This document shows, piece by piece, positions 18,052 to 24,375 of a stretch of DNA of 33,330 nucleotides. This DNA is from Leptolyngbya sp. FACHB-60 (lineage in GTDB: Bacteria > Cyanobacteriota > Cyanobacteriia > Phormidesmidales > Phormidesmidaceae): assembly GCF_014695775.1 (NCBI RefSeq), contig NZ_JACJOX010000003.1, forward strand, positions 1-33,330, given 5' to 3'. The stretch's first letter is position 1, and each line of letters opens with the position of its first letter. The position numbers and the translations under genes were made by a program. Under the pieces are notes generated by a model that saw only the letters and a list, made by a program, of their open reading frames with translations, had not been told where the DNA came from and did no database searches.

Positions 18052-18782
18052 CCAACACCCTCAAAGCCCCTCAACAGCAACCTGAATCTTCCAAAGCTGA
18101 CGCATCTCCCCTGCTGGCGTTCTATCGCTCGCCCATTGGCAAAAAGCTGATCACTGGGTTCACGGGGCTGGCGTTGGTCACCTTCGTGCTGGTGCACATG
18201 GCCGGCAATCTGCTGCTGTTTGTCGGTCGCGATGCTTACAATGCTTACGCCCTGCTGGTGAGCAACTTTAATGTTGTCTACTATGCGTTTGAGCTGGCGC
18301 TGACGGCGATCGTGGTGCTCCATGCCTGGGTTGGCATTGAGATTTTTTGGCGCAAGCGGCAGGCGCGGCCCGAGGGCTACAGCACCTACCAGTCGGCGGG
18401 CGGCTCCAGCTACCAAACCCTCAGCTCGCGCACCATGATTATCACCGGCCTGGCGCTGGCGGTGTTTTTAGTCATTCACCTGCGGACGTTTAGGTTTGGC
18501 ACCTACTACCCTACCGAGCTAGGCGGCGACACCGTACGCGACCTGGCCCGGCTGGTGATCGAGAAGTTTCAGGAGTTGCCCTACGTAGTGGGCTACACCG
18601 TCATTTTGGTGCTGCTGGCCTCTCACCTGCGCCACGGGTTTTGGAGCGCGCTGCAATCGATGGGGCTATTAGATAAAGGGATTCGGCCTTTGGCCTATGG
18701 GACGAGTGCGGTGGTTGGCGTTGGTATTGCGGCAGGCTTTTTGGTGCTGCCTTGGGCGATCTACCTGGGTTTGGTGAGCTAA
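18048..18782 (+). CDS. sdhC: Succinate dehydrogenase cytochrome b558 subunit
   Basis: 244 residues with five membrane helices and histidines placed in the first four: LVHMAGNLLLF, VVLHAWVGIEIFW, FLVIHLRTFRFG, LASHLRHGFW. This is the single-polypeptide, two-haem anchor of Bacillus-type (type B) succinate:quinone oxidoreductase, which passes electrons to the quinone pool in the membrane. The fifth helix (VVGVGIAAGFLVLPWAIYLG) ends the protein. About 35 variable residues precede the core. Its expected partner sdhA is on the same strand but begins 10.5 kb downstream, beyond the accessory island. No terminator is visible after the stop. Confidence 0.93.
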   Translation: MTNTLKAPQQQPESSKADASPLLAFYRSPIGKKLITGFTGLALVTFVLVHMAGNLLLFVGRDAYNAYALLVSNFNVVYYAFELALTAIVVLHAWVGIEIFWRKRQARPEGYSTYQSAGGSSYQTLSSRTMIITGLALAVFLVIHLRTFRFGTYYPTELGGDTVRDLARLVIEKFQELPYVVGYTVILVLLASHLRHGFWSALQSMGLLDKGIRPLAYGTSAVVGVGIAAGFLVLPWAIYLGLVS

Positions 18783-18838
18783 GCATGAACCGTGGACTTG
18801 CTTAGCATTGGCGAAGCCTCTCCAGCAGATAATCGCTC

Positions 18839-19027
18839 GTACTTGCTTCGCGTTGGTCTGAACTTGTTTCGCACTGGCTTGTACTTGCTTTGCGCTGGTC
18901 TGTACTTGCTTCGCGCTAGCCCGTACTTGCCTCGCACTAGCCTGTACTTGTTTCGCGCAGGCCTGCACTTGCTTATCACCGGGCTGTGATTGCTTGTTAC
19001 CAAGCTGTGATTCCTGGTGCCCAGGCT
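18839..19027. repeat. Tandem array, 9 units of 21 bp
   Basis: Nine consecutive 21-bp units starting at 18839, 18860, 18881, 18902, 18923, 18944, 18965, 18986 and 19007. The first six are close to GTACTTGCTTCGCGCTGGTC plus one base; the last three are increasingly diverged. Because 21 is a multiple of three, several frames stay open and give heptapeptide repeats (KQVQASA on the minus strand; LYLLRAG on the plus strand), but no frame has a convincing start. It begins 57 bp after sdhC and marks the left edge of the island. Confidence 0.9.
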
Positions 19028-19064
19028 CTACCTGGGCATCAATCTAGTGGGGCTCTACCACCAA

Positions 19065-19171
19065 GTAGGGTGGGCACCGCCCACCTTCAACCTGCCTCTC
19101 TCACCAGAGATTTTGATGGGAAGGGTTTGGTGGTGAGTGAATGTGTAGGTGGTGGGCATTGCCCACCCTAC
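19065..19171. repeat. 107-bp element with 12-bp perfect terminal inverted repeats
   Basis: GTAGGGTGGGCA (19065-19076) is repeated inverted as TGCCCACCCTAC (19160-19171). Each end is also a small hairpin (GGTGGGC against GCCCACC). The interior has no gene. The size and ends suggest a MITE-like or dispersed palindromic repeat. The stop codon of the minus-strand gene at 19168-19494 lies inside its right end. Confidence 0.75.
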
Positions 19172-19494
19172 CCACTGTGCCGGTTTGCGATTAGACAACC
19201 GGGGGTCTGCTGCTTGTAGCCCAGCCGGGCCAAAACAGCAGACCCCCGATTTCGTTGCAAGATTTTGGTCAGTATCACCATCCACTGGTTGGGTTGGTCG
19301 GTGGGCAGCGGGTCGCTCCAGTCGTTGGGGTCGGCGTAGCCGTAGGCGTGGAGGATTTTGATGGTGCGGTCTATGCCTGCCAAGCTGCCGTAGAGCATAT
19401 GGCGCACCTTCTCAGGACGGGGATGTGATTTAGCAGGCTGGGGAGGCGGAAGATTTGACGCGCCAGAGGCGTCAGGGTCGAGATATTCAAACAT
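19168..19494 (-). CDS. Small conserved cyanobacterial protein with repeat-derived C-terminus
   Basis: 108 residues from ATG 19494, which has GGAGAC upstream on the minus strand; an earlier start at 19548 would add 18 residues of low-quality sequence. The core (KVRHMLYGSLAGIDRTIKIL, HAYGYADPNDWSDPLPTDQP, MVILTKILQR) resembles a short family of uncharacterised cyanobacterial proteins that I recall ending close to that last motif. Here the frame runs on through 27 further residues (ARLGYKQQTPGCLIANRHSG at the end). These are encoded by a 13-bp-arm hairpin and by the end of the TIR element, so the tail is probably acquired read-through. Function unknown; cytosolic. Confidence 0.7.
   Translation of the reverse strand: MFEYLDPDASGASNLPPPQPAKSHPRPEKVRHMLYGSLAGIDRTIKILHAYGYADPNDWSDPLPTDQPNQWMVILTKILQRNRGSAVLARLGYKQQTPGCLIANRHSG
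19200..19248. repeat. Hairpin with 13-bp perfect arms
   Basis: CGGGGGTCTGCTG (19200-19212) and CAGCAGACCCCCG (19236-19248), 23-nt loop. It overlaps the C-terminal coding end of the gene at 19168-19494. It may have been the terminator of that gene, though no T tract follows on the minus strand. Confidence 0.7.
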
Positions 19495-19775
19495 CGGTTC
19501 TGTCTCCAGTTGTGGTTGAGGAAGACAGAACGCGAAAACCCCAGCCACCCGCAGTTGAAGTGCAAACTGAGGGGGCTAGGGTACGATGAGCCTAGCCTCG
19601 CAATCTGCGTGTTAGATTTGCGGGGTTAGCTGTCTGTTGGTGGTTCCAGCACCTTCAGGCAGCGCCAAGATTTTCGAGTTCTGTGTGGTCACCGTTCTGC
19701 TCAAACGGCTTAATGGATGAGTGTACTAGTGCGATCGCTCCCCGTCAACAGTGAAAGAGCGATCGGGGTCACGGA

Positions 19776-19949
19776 TGCTCTTGAAGATTGCAAACCCAAA
19801 AGCTGCCGGATAAGCATCCAAAGAGATGGCTTATTAAGCATAATTGACAGATAAGATTTGCAAAACTCAGGCGTTAGCCATCAAAACTGACTGATAACAC
19901 TCTTAAGTTAGGGGTTCATCCAGCAGTTTTGACGCTTAATCCATAGTTA
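19776..19949. repeat. Direct repeat, copy 1 (174 bp), upstream of the HNH gene
   Basis: From TGCTCTTG to CATAGTTA, about three quarters identical by eye to copy 2 at 20829-20999. Blocks conserved in both: AGATTGCAA.CCCAAAAGCTG, GCATCCA, AGCATAATTGA, ACCATCAAA or its near match, GATAACAC, TCATCCAGCAGTTTTGACG. Internally the left arm AAAAGCTGCCGGATAAGC (19798-19815) is an inverted match, with one bulged base, to GTTCATCCAGCAGTTTTG (19914-19931). The rest of the 19495-19985 gap holds only an 8-bp HIP1-like stem (19733-19764). Confidence 0.8.
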
Positions 19950-19985
19950 TGCTCCAAGGTAAATACGGTTACATGGGAATGATAT

Positions 19986-20666
19986 ATGGCTACATGGGAT
20001 CATGACATCGTAACTGCTTTGAGCAATCTTGGCGGCAGTGCAAGCTACGATGCTATCTACGCCGAGATCGATCGTTTACGTGATAACCTCCCACAGACAT
20101 GGAAAGCAGTGGTTCGACGTAGAATTCAAGATCTTTCATCCGATTCAGCTGGGTTCAAAAATGGCGATGACCTGTTTTTCTCTGTCAAAGGGCTTGGTTC
20201 TGGTATTTGGGGTCTTCGTTCGTTTGTTAGAAACACGCCAACAGCTTCAGACTTGCCGTTAGGCAACCCAAATCCACACCGTGTACCAACGCAAACCTAT
20301 CGTGTGCTGCGGGATACTGATCTCGCCCGGAAAATAAAACTGTTTCACCGAAATTGCTGTCAAATTTGCGGTCTAGCAATTCCACTTTCTGACGGCAGTA
20401 CCTACGCCGAGGCGCATCACATCAAGCCTCTTGGTTCGCCTCATCACGGTCCCGATACTGCTGCCAACATTCTTGTACTTTGTCCTAATCACCACGTTCT
20501 ATGTGATTACGGTGCGATCTCATTACAATTAAACGGGCTGCGAGTAGTGCAGGGTCATTCAATTGATCCTGAAATGATCGCATACCATAACTATCGATTT
20601 GCCTCCAAAACACAGCGTAACGGCCCCCTTGCAACGAACGGTTTAGAAGATAATGGTGACAAGTAA
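19986..20666 (+). CDS. HNH endonuclease with N-terminal winged-helix-like domain
   Basis: 226 residues. The N-terminal ~80 residues (DHDIVTALSNLGGSASYDAI, WKAVVRRRIQDLSSDS, DLFFSVKGLGSGIWGLR) look like the DNA-reading winged helix found fused to many restriction-type nucleases. A C-terminal HNH/McrA-like domain follows: C125-x2-C128, the metal/catalytic AEAHHIKPL (H144-H145), N161, and CPNHHVLCD (166-174). It is probably a DNA endonuclease of the solitary HNH type (restriction-like or homing-like); no methyltransferase neighbour is present. The gene is bracketed by two ~172-bp direct repeats. ATG 19986 has only a weak ribosome binding site. Confidence 0.85.
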   Translation: MATWDHDIVTALSNLGGSASYDAIYAEIDRLRDNLPQTWKAVVRRRIQDLSSDSAGFKNGDDLFFSVKGLGSGIWGLRSFVRNTPTASDLPLGNPNPHRVPTQTYRVLRDTDLARKIKLFHRNCCQICGLAIPLSDGSTYAEAHHIKPLGSPHHGPDTAANILVLCPNHHVLCDYGAISLQLNGLRVVQGHSIDPEMIAYHNYRFASKTQRNGPLATNGLEDNGDK

Positions 20667-20703
20667 CACTTATCTTCCACCGTTGAAGGGAAACGTTAGT
20701 GGT

Positions 20704-20757
20704 AGAGCGATCGCATTCTCCGCTGTAGGTTAGGTTAAGCGCGCAAAACCCAACACA
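20704..20757. repeat. HIP1-containing dispersed repeat, copy A (short form)
   Basis: Starts AGAGCGATCGCATTCTCCGC followed by TGTAGGTTAGGTT and ends AACCCAACACA. It matches copies B (21769-21841) and C (23126-23200) but lacks their middle GTAGGCTT..CTTCTCGCAGAG segment. It lies 37 bp after the HNH gene. Confidence 0.8.
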
Positions 20758-20828
20758 CACTCACTCTGCACCAACCTTTCTCGGCAAACAAACCTCGCTA
20801 TCCCCCCCCAACCTATAGAAGACACAGC

Positions 20829-20999
20829 TGCTCTTGTAGATTGCAAGCCCAAAAGCTGCTGGACAAGCCCTCTCACCCGGTGTGCATCCAGCATAATTGA
20901 GGAATAAGCGCTCCAACCTTAGGAGTTGACCATCAAAGGTAGTCGATAACACCCTGAAACTGGAGGCTCATCCAGCAGTTTTGACGTTTAACATAGTTA
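20829..20999. repeat. Direct repeat, copy 2 (171 bp), downstream of the HNH gene
   Basis: Same orientation as copy 1, offset by 1053 bp. The inverted arms are better preserved here: AAAAGCTGCTGGACAAGCC (20851-20869) pairs with GGCTCATCCAGCAGTTTT (20965-20982) with a single bulged G and one two-base mismatch. In 21000-21213 I see only a 22-codon frame (21118-21186, GGAG upstream) that I cannot defend as a gene. Confidence 0.8.
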
Positions 21000-21213
21000 G
21001 ACATCTTCCTTGGGCTGATCCAAATATTCCCCCTCATAAAACTACCTTCGTTTAGTTAGGACTGAGGTTCAGCATATATTGAGATCATGCTGGCAGTTAG
21101 TGTAGAGGGAGTTACAAATGGGAGCGGGAAATATTAAATATAGCGGCCTGCACAGAAGACTGATTGAAAGCTGGTTTGATAGATAGTGTTGACTACTGAG
21201 CGATCTGTGTAGT

Positions 21214-21720
21214 ATGGCAGTTAATAACGAACTAATTGTTACACTTTTTATTCTGGTTGCAACCAGCTTAGCTATTAGCTATGGCTTTGGTGTTAAAGCT
21301 CAACGTCTTCCCTTTTCGGCAGAAATTGGATTTAGTGAACAGCAGTTGTCATTTTTGAGGTGGTGGGTCAAGTTAGCCTTAGTTGCTGGTGTTTTATTGC
21401 CTATTGCTTTATGTGTTCAGGCTTGGGAACAACCTTCCTCATTAGCGTTCTGGAGAAGTTACCTACTGGTAGTCGCTGTGCAGCTAATCTCTGAGCGCTT
21501 GTTCAGTCAGTGGTTAGTCTCTAGTGTCGTAGTGCCCATTGGCTTTTGCTACACCGCTTTTCGATTGTGGCAATTACTGAATGGATTCACCTGGCTATCA
21601 TTGTCCCATTTGGCATTGGTGGGTTTTATTGGTGTTGTGCTGTTCTGGATTGCAAACTTGGCGATGTTGATGACGATAGCAATTCCAGCGATTTCTAAAA
21701 GACAAGGACTTCAAGAGTAG
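21214..21720 (+). CDS. Hypothetical integral membrane protein (four helices)
   Basis: 168 residues with four hydrophobic segments: VTLFILVATSLAISYGF; WWVKLALVAGVLLPIALCV; RSYLLVVAVQLISERLF plus VSSVVVPIGFCYTAF; and LALVGFIGVVLFWIANLAML. No catalytic motif or known domain is recognised. Codon use is more AT-rich than in the core genes, in line with the island. No strong Shine-Dalgarno precedes ATG 21214. A copy of the HIP1-containing repeat lies 48 bp after the stop. Confidence 0.7.
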   Translation: MAVNNELIVTLFILVATSLAISYGFGVKAQRLPFSAEIGFSEQQLSFLRWWVKLALVAGVLLPIALCVQAWEQPSSLAFWRSYLLVVAVQLISERLFSQWLVSSVVVPIGFCYTAFRLWQLLNGFTWLSLSHLALVGFIGVVLFWIANLAMLMTIAIPAISKRQGLQE

Positions 21721-21768
21721 ATTTTTAGGTTGGGGCAAAGATCGCCTGCGCTTAACAGATAAAGTTAT

Positions 21769-21841
21769 AGAGCGATCGCATTTTCTGCTGTAGGTTGGGT
21801 TGAGCGCGCGTAGGCTTTTCCTTCTCGCAGAGTAAGCCAAC
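21769..21841. repeat. HIP1-containing dispersed repeat, copy B
   Basis: AGAGCGATCGCATTTTCTGC, then TGTAGGTTGGGTTGAGCGCG, then TAGGCTTTTCCTTCTCGCAG, then AGTAAGCCAACG. Nearly identical to copy C over about 73 bp. It sits between the 4-TM gene and the SDR gene, whose 3' ends converge here. Confidence 0.85.
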
Positions 21842-21851
21842 GAGAACGTGA

Positions 21852-22643
21852 TTATTTGCCAACATCATGCCCTAATACCAGCTTCCAGAAGCTAGAAACC
21901 CCTTCTCGTGGTAGAAACCGAGGCAGCGTAGCAAGAATAGGATTAATGGGGTTGCCAGGAACCACGATCGACTCTCGTTTTTCAAATGCTTTCAGGGCAT
22001 CTCGTACAACAGTCTCAATCGGCGTGTCAAATTTCGCAGCTACGTTAACTAGAAACGGTGGAAATCCTGCTTCTTTGAAGAATTTAATACCGGCTGGGCC
22101 TGGACAAACGGCTAGCACATGCACTCCATAGCTACGATTTTCTGCCCACAAAGCTTCACTGAAGCTGAGAATAAAGGCTTTCGTTGCGGCGTAGATCGAG
22201 AAGTAGGGCATAGGCTGAAACGCTGCCACCGAAGACAGATTGATTACCCCTCCAGTTTGTCGCTGCCGCATCCCCGGTAAAAAGCGATGGGTTAGATCCA
22301 CAATTGTCGCGATATTGAGCTGCACCGTTTTAAGCTGAAAGTCTCGATCGCTTTCGGCGAAATCACCGTAATCTCCAATTCCAGCATTGTTAACCAACAA
22401 ATCGACCGAGCGTCCAAGTTGCTGCACAGTTTGAAAGATCGTTTCTGTAGCACCTACTGCTGTCAAATCTTGGACAATAATATCTACTTGAATTTGATAT
22501 TGATGATTGAGTGAATTGGCAAGTTCCTGTAGCTTGTCCTGGGAGCGAGCAACCAGCACAAGATCCGTTCGACGCGCTGCTAATTGTTGGGCAAATGCTG
22601 CACCAATGCCGGCAGAGGCTCCGGTAATTAAGGCTGTTGTCAT
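21852..22643 (-). CDS. Short-chain dehydrogenase/reductase (SDR), DltE-like
   Basis: 263 residues of classical SDR architecture. The NAD(P)-binding ITGASAGIGAAFAQQLAARR starts at residue 6, with NNAGIGDYG near residue 86, a catalytic Ser in INLSSVAAF, and the catalytic Y-x3-K in YAATKAF. A basic Arg after the second strand (VARSQDKL) suggests NADPH preference. The style matches COG0300 (DltE/YqjQ-type) oxidoreductases of unknown substrate; a C-terminal tail (PINPILATLPRFLPREGV) is typical for that group. ATG at 22643. Convergent with the 4-TM gene, and not obviously in an operon. Confidence 0.9.
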   Translation of the reverse strand: MTTALITGASAGIGAAFAQQLAARRTDLVLVARSQDKLQELANSLNHQYQIQVDIIVQDLTAVGATETIFQTVQQLGRSVDLLVNNAGIGDYGDFAESDRDFQLKTVQLNIATIVDLTHRFLPGMRQRQTGGVINLSSVAAFQPMPYFSIYAATKAFILSFSEALWAENRSYGVHVLAVCPGPAGIKFFKEAGFPPFLVNVAAKFDTPIETVVRDALKAFEKRESIVVPGNPINPILATLPRFLPREGVSSFWKLVLGHDVGK

Positions 22644-22935
22644 GCAATCTTACAGGTTTGCTTTACTAGCATACATTGGACTAAATTCATAATTTCTGCA
22701 TCACCCTAGAGAATTATTGCGTCGACAATCAAGGGAATAGTGATACGGTAGCCGTGTCTAACTACTCGGTTGCAGCGGGCAGGCAGAAGCGCTGGAACGA
22801 TCTTGAGGAGTGCCTGGTACCGCTGAACCGGCTCATTGCTGCTAAGCCACGTTCAGCCAGGTCTCAAAGCGCTTGGCAAAGTGCAGCCTGATACCGCCAT
22901 TACCTGCTCCGAACCGTGTTGGTAGTGCGCTGGTC
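22644..22935. other. Intergenic region, possible decayed coding sequence
   Basis: 292 bp with no intact gene. Open stretches exist on both strands between 22700 and 22900 (on the minus strand ALLKIVPALLPARCNRVVRH; on the plus strand RQKRWNDLEECLVPLNRLI), but none has a start or a family I recognise. One of them may be the remains of a gene. Confidence 0.3.
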
Positions 22936-22983
22936 TAAGGCTCATGGTGAGGGCGATCGCGATCGCCCTCACCATGAGCCTTA
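22936..22983. repeat. 48-bp perfect palindrome with no spacer
   Basis: Left half TAAGGCTCATGGTGAGGGCG plus ATCG (22936-22959) is followed directly by its exact reverse complement (22960-22983). The centre is a double HIP1 core (GGCGATCGCGATCGCC). No T tract follows. It runs straight into the ~74-bp duplicated leader. Confidence 0.95.
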
Positions 22984-23051
22984 CTTGCAGTCAACCTTAG
23001 CGCACAGCAGCACCAGGGCAATACCCTGAACAAATAGCAGGGATAGAATAG
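22979..23051 (+). repeat. Duplicated ~74-bp leader, copy 1
   Basis: Starts CCTTACTTGCAGTCAACCTT and ends AAATAGCAGGGATAGAATAG. The second copy (28572-28645) lies 28 bp upstream of the DUF433/PIN-like pair. Inside is a hairpin CAGGG-CAATA-CCCTG whose fourth pair is changed on both sides in the other copy. Here it precedes the remnant of a Uma2-type gene. Confidence 0.85.
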
Positions 23052-23088
23052 GGAAAGGAAGCGGCAGTCTTTTCAGTAAACCTCTGCA

Positions 23089-23160
23089 ATGGTACAGTCC
23101 CCGCCCAAGCTAATGACCCTAGAGGAGAGCGATCGCATTCTCCGCTGTAGGTTGGGTTGA
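23089..23160 (+). pseudogene. Remnant of a Uma2-family (DUF820) nuclease gene, 5' end only
   Basis: An ATG frame gives MVQSPPKLMTLEE, which matches the conserved opening of cyanobacterial Uma2/DUF820 proteins (MVQ(T/S)P.K..TLEEF) as I know it. At codon 13-14 the sequence switches exactly into the HIP1-containing repeat (copy C, from 23126), giving SDRILRCRLG and a stop. No further Uma2 sequence follows. It looks like a gene cut off by insertion of the repeat with loss of its remainder. Alternative: chance similarity over 13 residues. Confidence 0.5.
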
Positions 23161-23200
23161 GCGCGCGTAGGCTTTGCCTTCTCGCAGAGTAACCCAACAC
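23126..23200. repeat. HIP1-containing dispersed repeat, copy C
   Basis: AGAGCGATCGCATTCTCCGC, then TGTAGGTTGGGTTGAGCGCG, then CTTTGCCTTCTCGCAGAGTA and ACCCAACAC. The inner GTTGGGTT and AACCCAAC are inverted repeats. It is the most complete copy and abuts the Uma2 remnant. Confidence 0.85.
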
Positions 23201-23411
23201 ATACTCACTACGAATCTGATGTGCCCAAAAGCGACGTTGCCAAATCGCTTGTTCTTTTTTCTTGAGGCGAGCTGACGAGCGCTGGCGATTGTAGGCGACA
23301 ACGGTAAAAACTAGGTTGCACCAGGCATGGTCGCACGACGGTATCGCATCAGTATGGCTTAATTGAGTCCAAGCCTAGGATAGGCAAAGGGAAACTGACC
23401 TAACGGTGGGC

Positions 23412-23440
23412 GTTGGGTTTCGCCAGTCAATCCAACCTAC
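23412..23440. repeat. Short palindromic repeat (GTTGGGTT...AACCTAC type)
   Basis: GTTGGGTTTCGCCAGTCAAT then CCAACCTAC: GTTGG pairs with CCAAC. Related in its ends to copies A-C and to the element near 8.56 kb. It lies 51 bp downstream of the DUF72 gene on its transcription side and may act as a weak terminator. The rest of 23201-23491 holds no gene that I can support. Confidence 0.5.
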
Positions 23441-23491
23441 AGGTTGTAACCTGAGAAGAGACAAACAACAGAGCTATACCTTGATCGAGGT

Positions 23492-24214
23492 CTATTTCAT
23501 CAACTTCTTTAACTCATTCGCATTTTGAAGAGCATACCCTTCAGCATCATTATTAAAGTAAGCATAAACATCAATATTCTGAGCGAGAAAAGACTGAATT
23601 TGCTCTGCCCAACGCATTAGCTCAGACTGGTCGTATGCGATCGCAGATTGCCCATGGTGAAATCGTAGATACGTCCACAATGCTGTTAATCGCACATCGA
23701 GCGGAACAGTTGGACTAATGGGCAAACAAAGCGAAATTTGCGATCGCTCTAGCTGCTGATACACTTGCGGGATTAACCAGCTTGGATGCCGAAATTCCAT
23801 AGTATAACGGCAATTTTGATAGGATTGCAGTACCTCTAGAAATGCCTCAAGTCGCTCGAGATCAAGGTGCCAGTTGGGAGGAAATTGGAACAGAATCACC
23901 GCTAGCTTTTCTTGCAGTCCGCAAGCCGCCTCGATTAATCGTGCAAGTGGTTCTTGGGGATCTTTGAGCTTTTTTAGGTGTGTTAGATAGCGACTTGCTT
24001 TGACAGCAAACAAAAAATCGTCTGGGGTTTGGTCATGCCAGGTTGCGAAGGTCGATCGCGGAGGCAACTGATAAAAAGAAAAATTAACTTCAACGGTTGA
24101 GAAGTGTTGAGCGTAGAATCCTAACTGTTGTTTACTTGGCAGTTTAGCTGGATAAAATCGTTCTGTCCAGTGTTTGTAATTCCATCCACTTGTGCCGATT
24201 TCTAACGTACTCAT
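23492..24214 (-). CDS. DUF72 domain protein (TIM-barrel, YecE-like)
   Basis: 240 residues covering the whole DUF72 family. The opening LEIGTSGWNYKHWTERFYP, the EVNFSFYQLPPRSTFATWHD block, FLFAVKASRYLTHLKKL, and a C-terminal VYAYFNNDAEGYALQNA (the usual YVYFNND.G.A..NA) are all characteristic. The fold is a TIM barrel; the biochemical role is not established, although family members often sit near nucleic-acid maintenance genes. It follows rtcA on the same strand after a 161-bp gap, so it could be the last gene of the RNA-repair transcript or independent. Codon use resembles the rtc genes. Confidence 0.93.
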   Translation of the reverse strand: MSTLEIGTSGWNYKHWTERFYPAKLPSKQQLGFYAQHFSTVEVNFSFYQLPPRSTFATWHDQTPDDFLFAVKASRYLTHLKKLKDPQEPLARLIEAACGLQEKLAVILFQFPPNWHLDLERLEAFLEVLQSYQNCRYTMEFRHPSWLIPQVYQQLERSQISLCLPISPTVPLDVRLTALWTYLRFHHGQSAIAYDQSELMRWAEQIQSFLAQNIDVYAYFNNDAEGYALQNANELKKLMK

Positions 24215-24375
24215 GAGTCAGCAAATGCCCTGTCTTTAAAGGTCTCTAGAAATATGCTAAATGTGACTTCAGCCCAAAGTATTATCTAAAGCGTTCGAAA
24301 ATCAAAGAGGGTTTGCATCAAACGGTTTTAGACAACAGCCAATGGTTTCAGCAGCATCTATCAAAGCCAATGTCG

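Noticed and set aside
18669..18968. Heptad-repeat proteins encoded by the 21-bp array
   Set aside because: Open frames on both strands follow automatically from a 21-bp period. None has a good start or ribosome binding site, and one runs into sdhC antisense.
18839..19027. CRISPR array
   Set aside because: Units are contiguous with no unique spacers, and no cas genes are in the window.
19895..19945. tRNA-like T-arm (GGTTCATCC)
   Set aside because: No matching acceptor, D-arm or anticodon stem around it; it belongs to the direct repeat.
19776..20999. Integron attC-like cassette sites around the HNH gene
   Set aside because: The inverted arms with a bulged base resemble attC, and GTTTAAC in copy 2 fits one core box, but the matching box is missing at the other end and in copy 1. 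No integrase is present. I keep only the structural observation.
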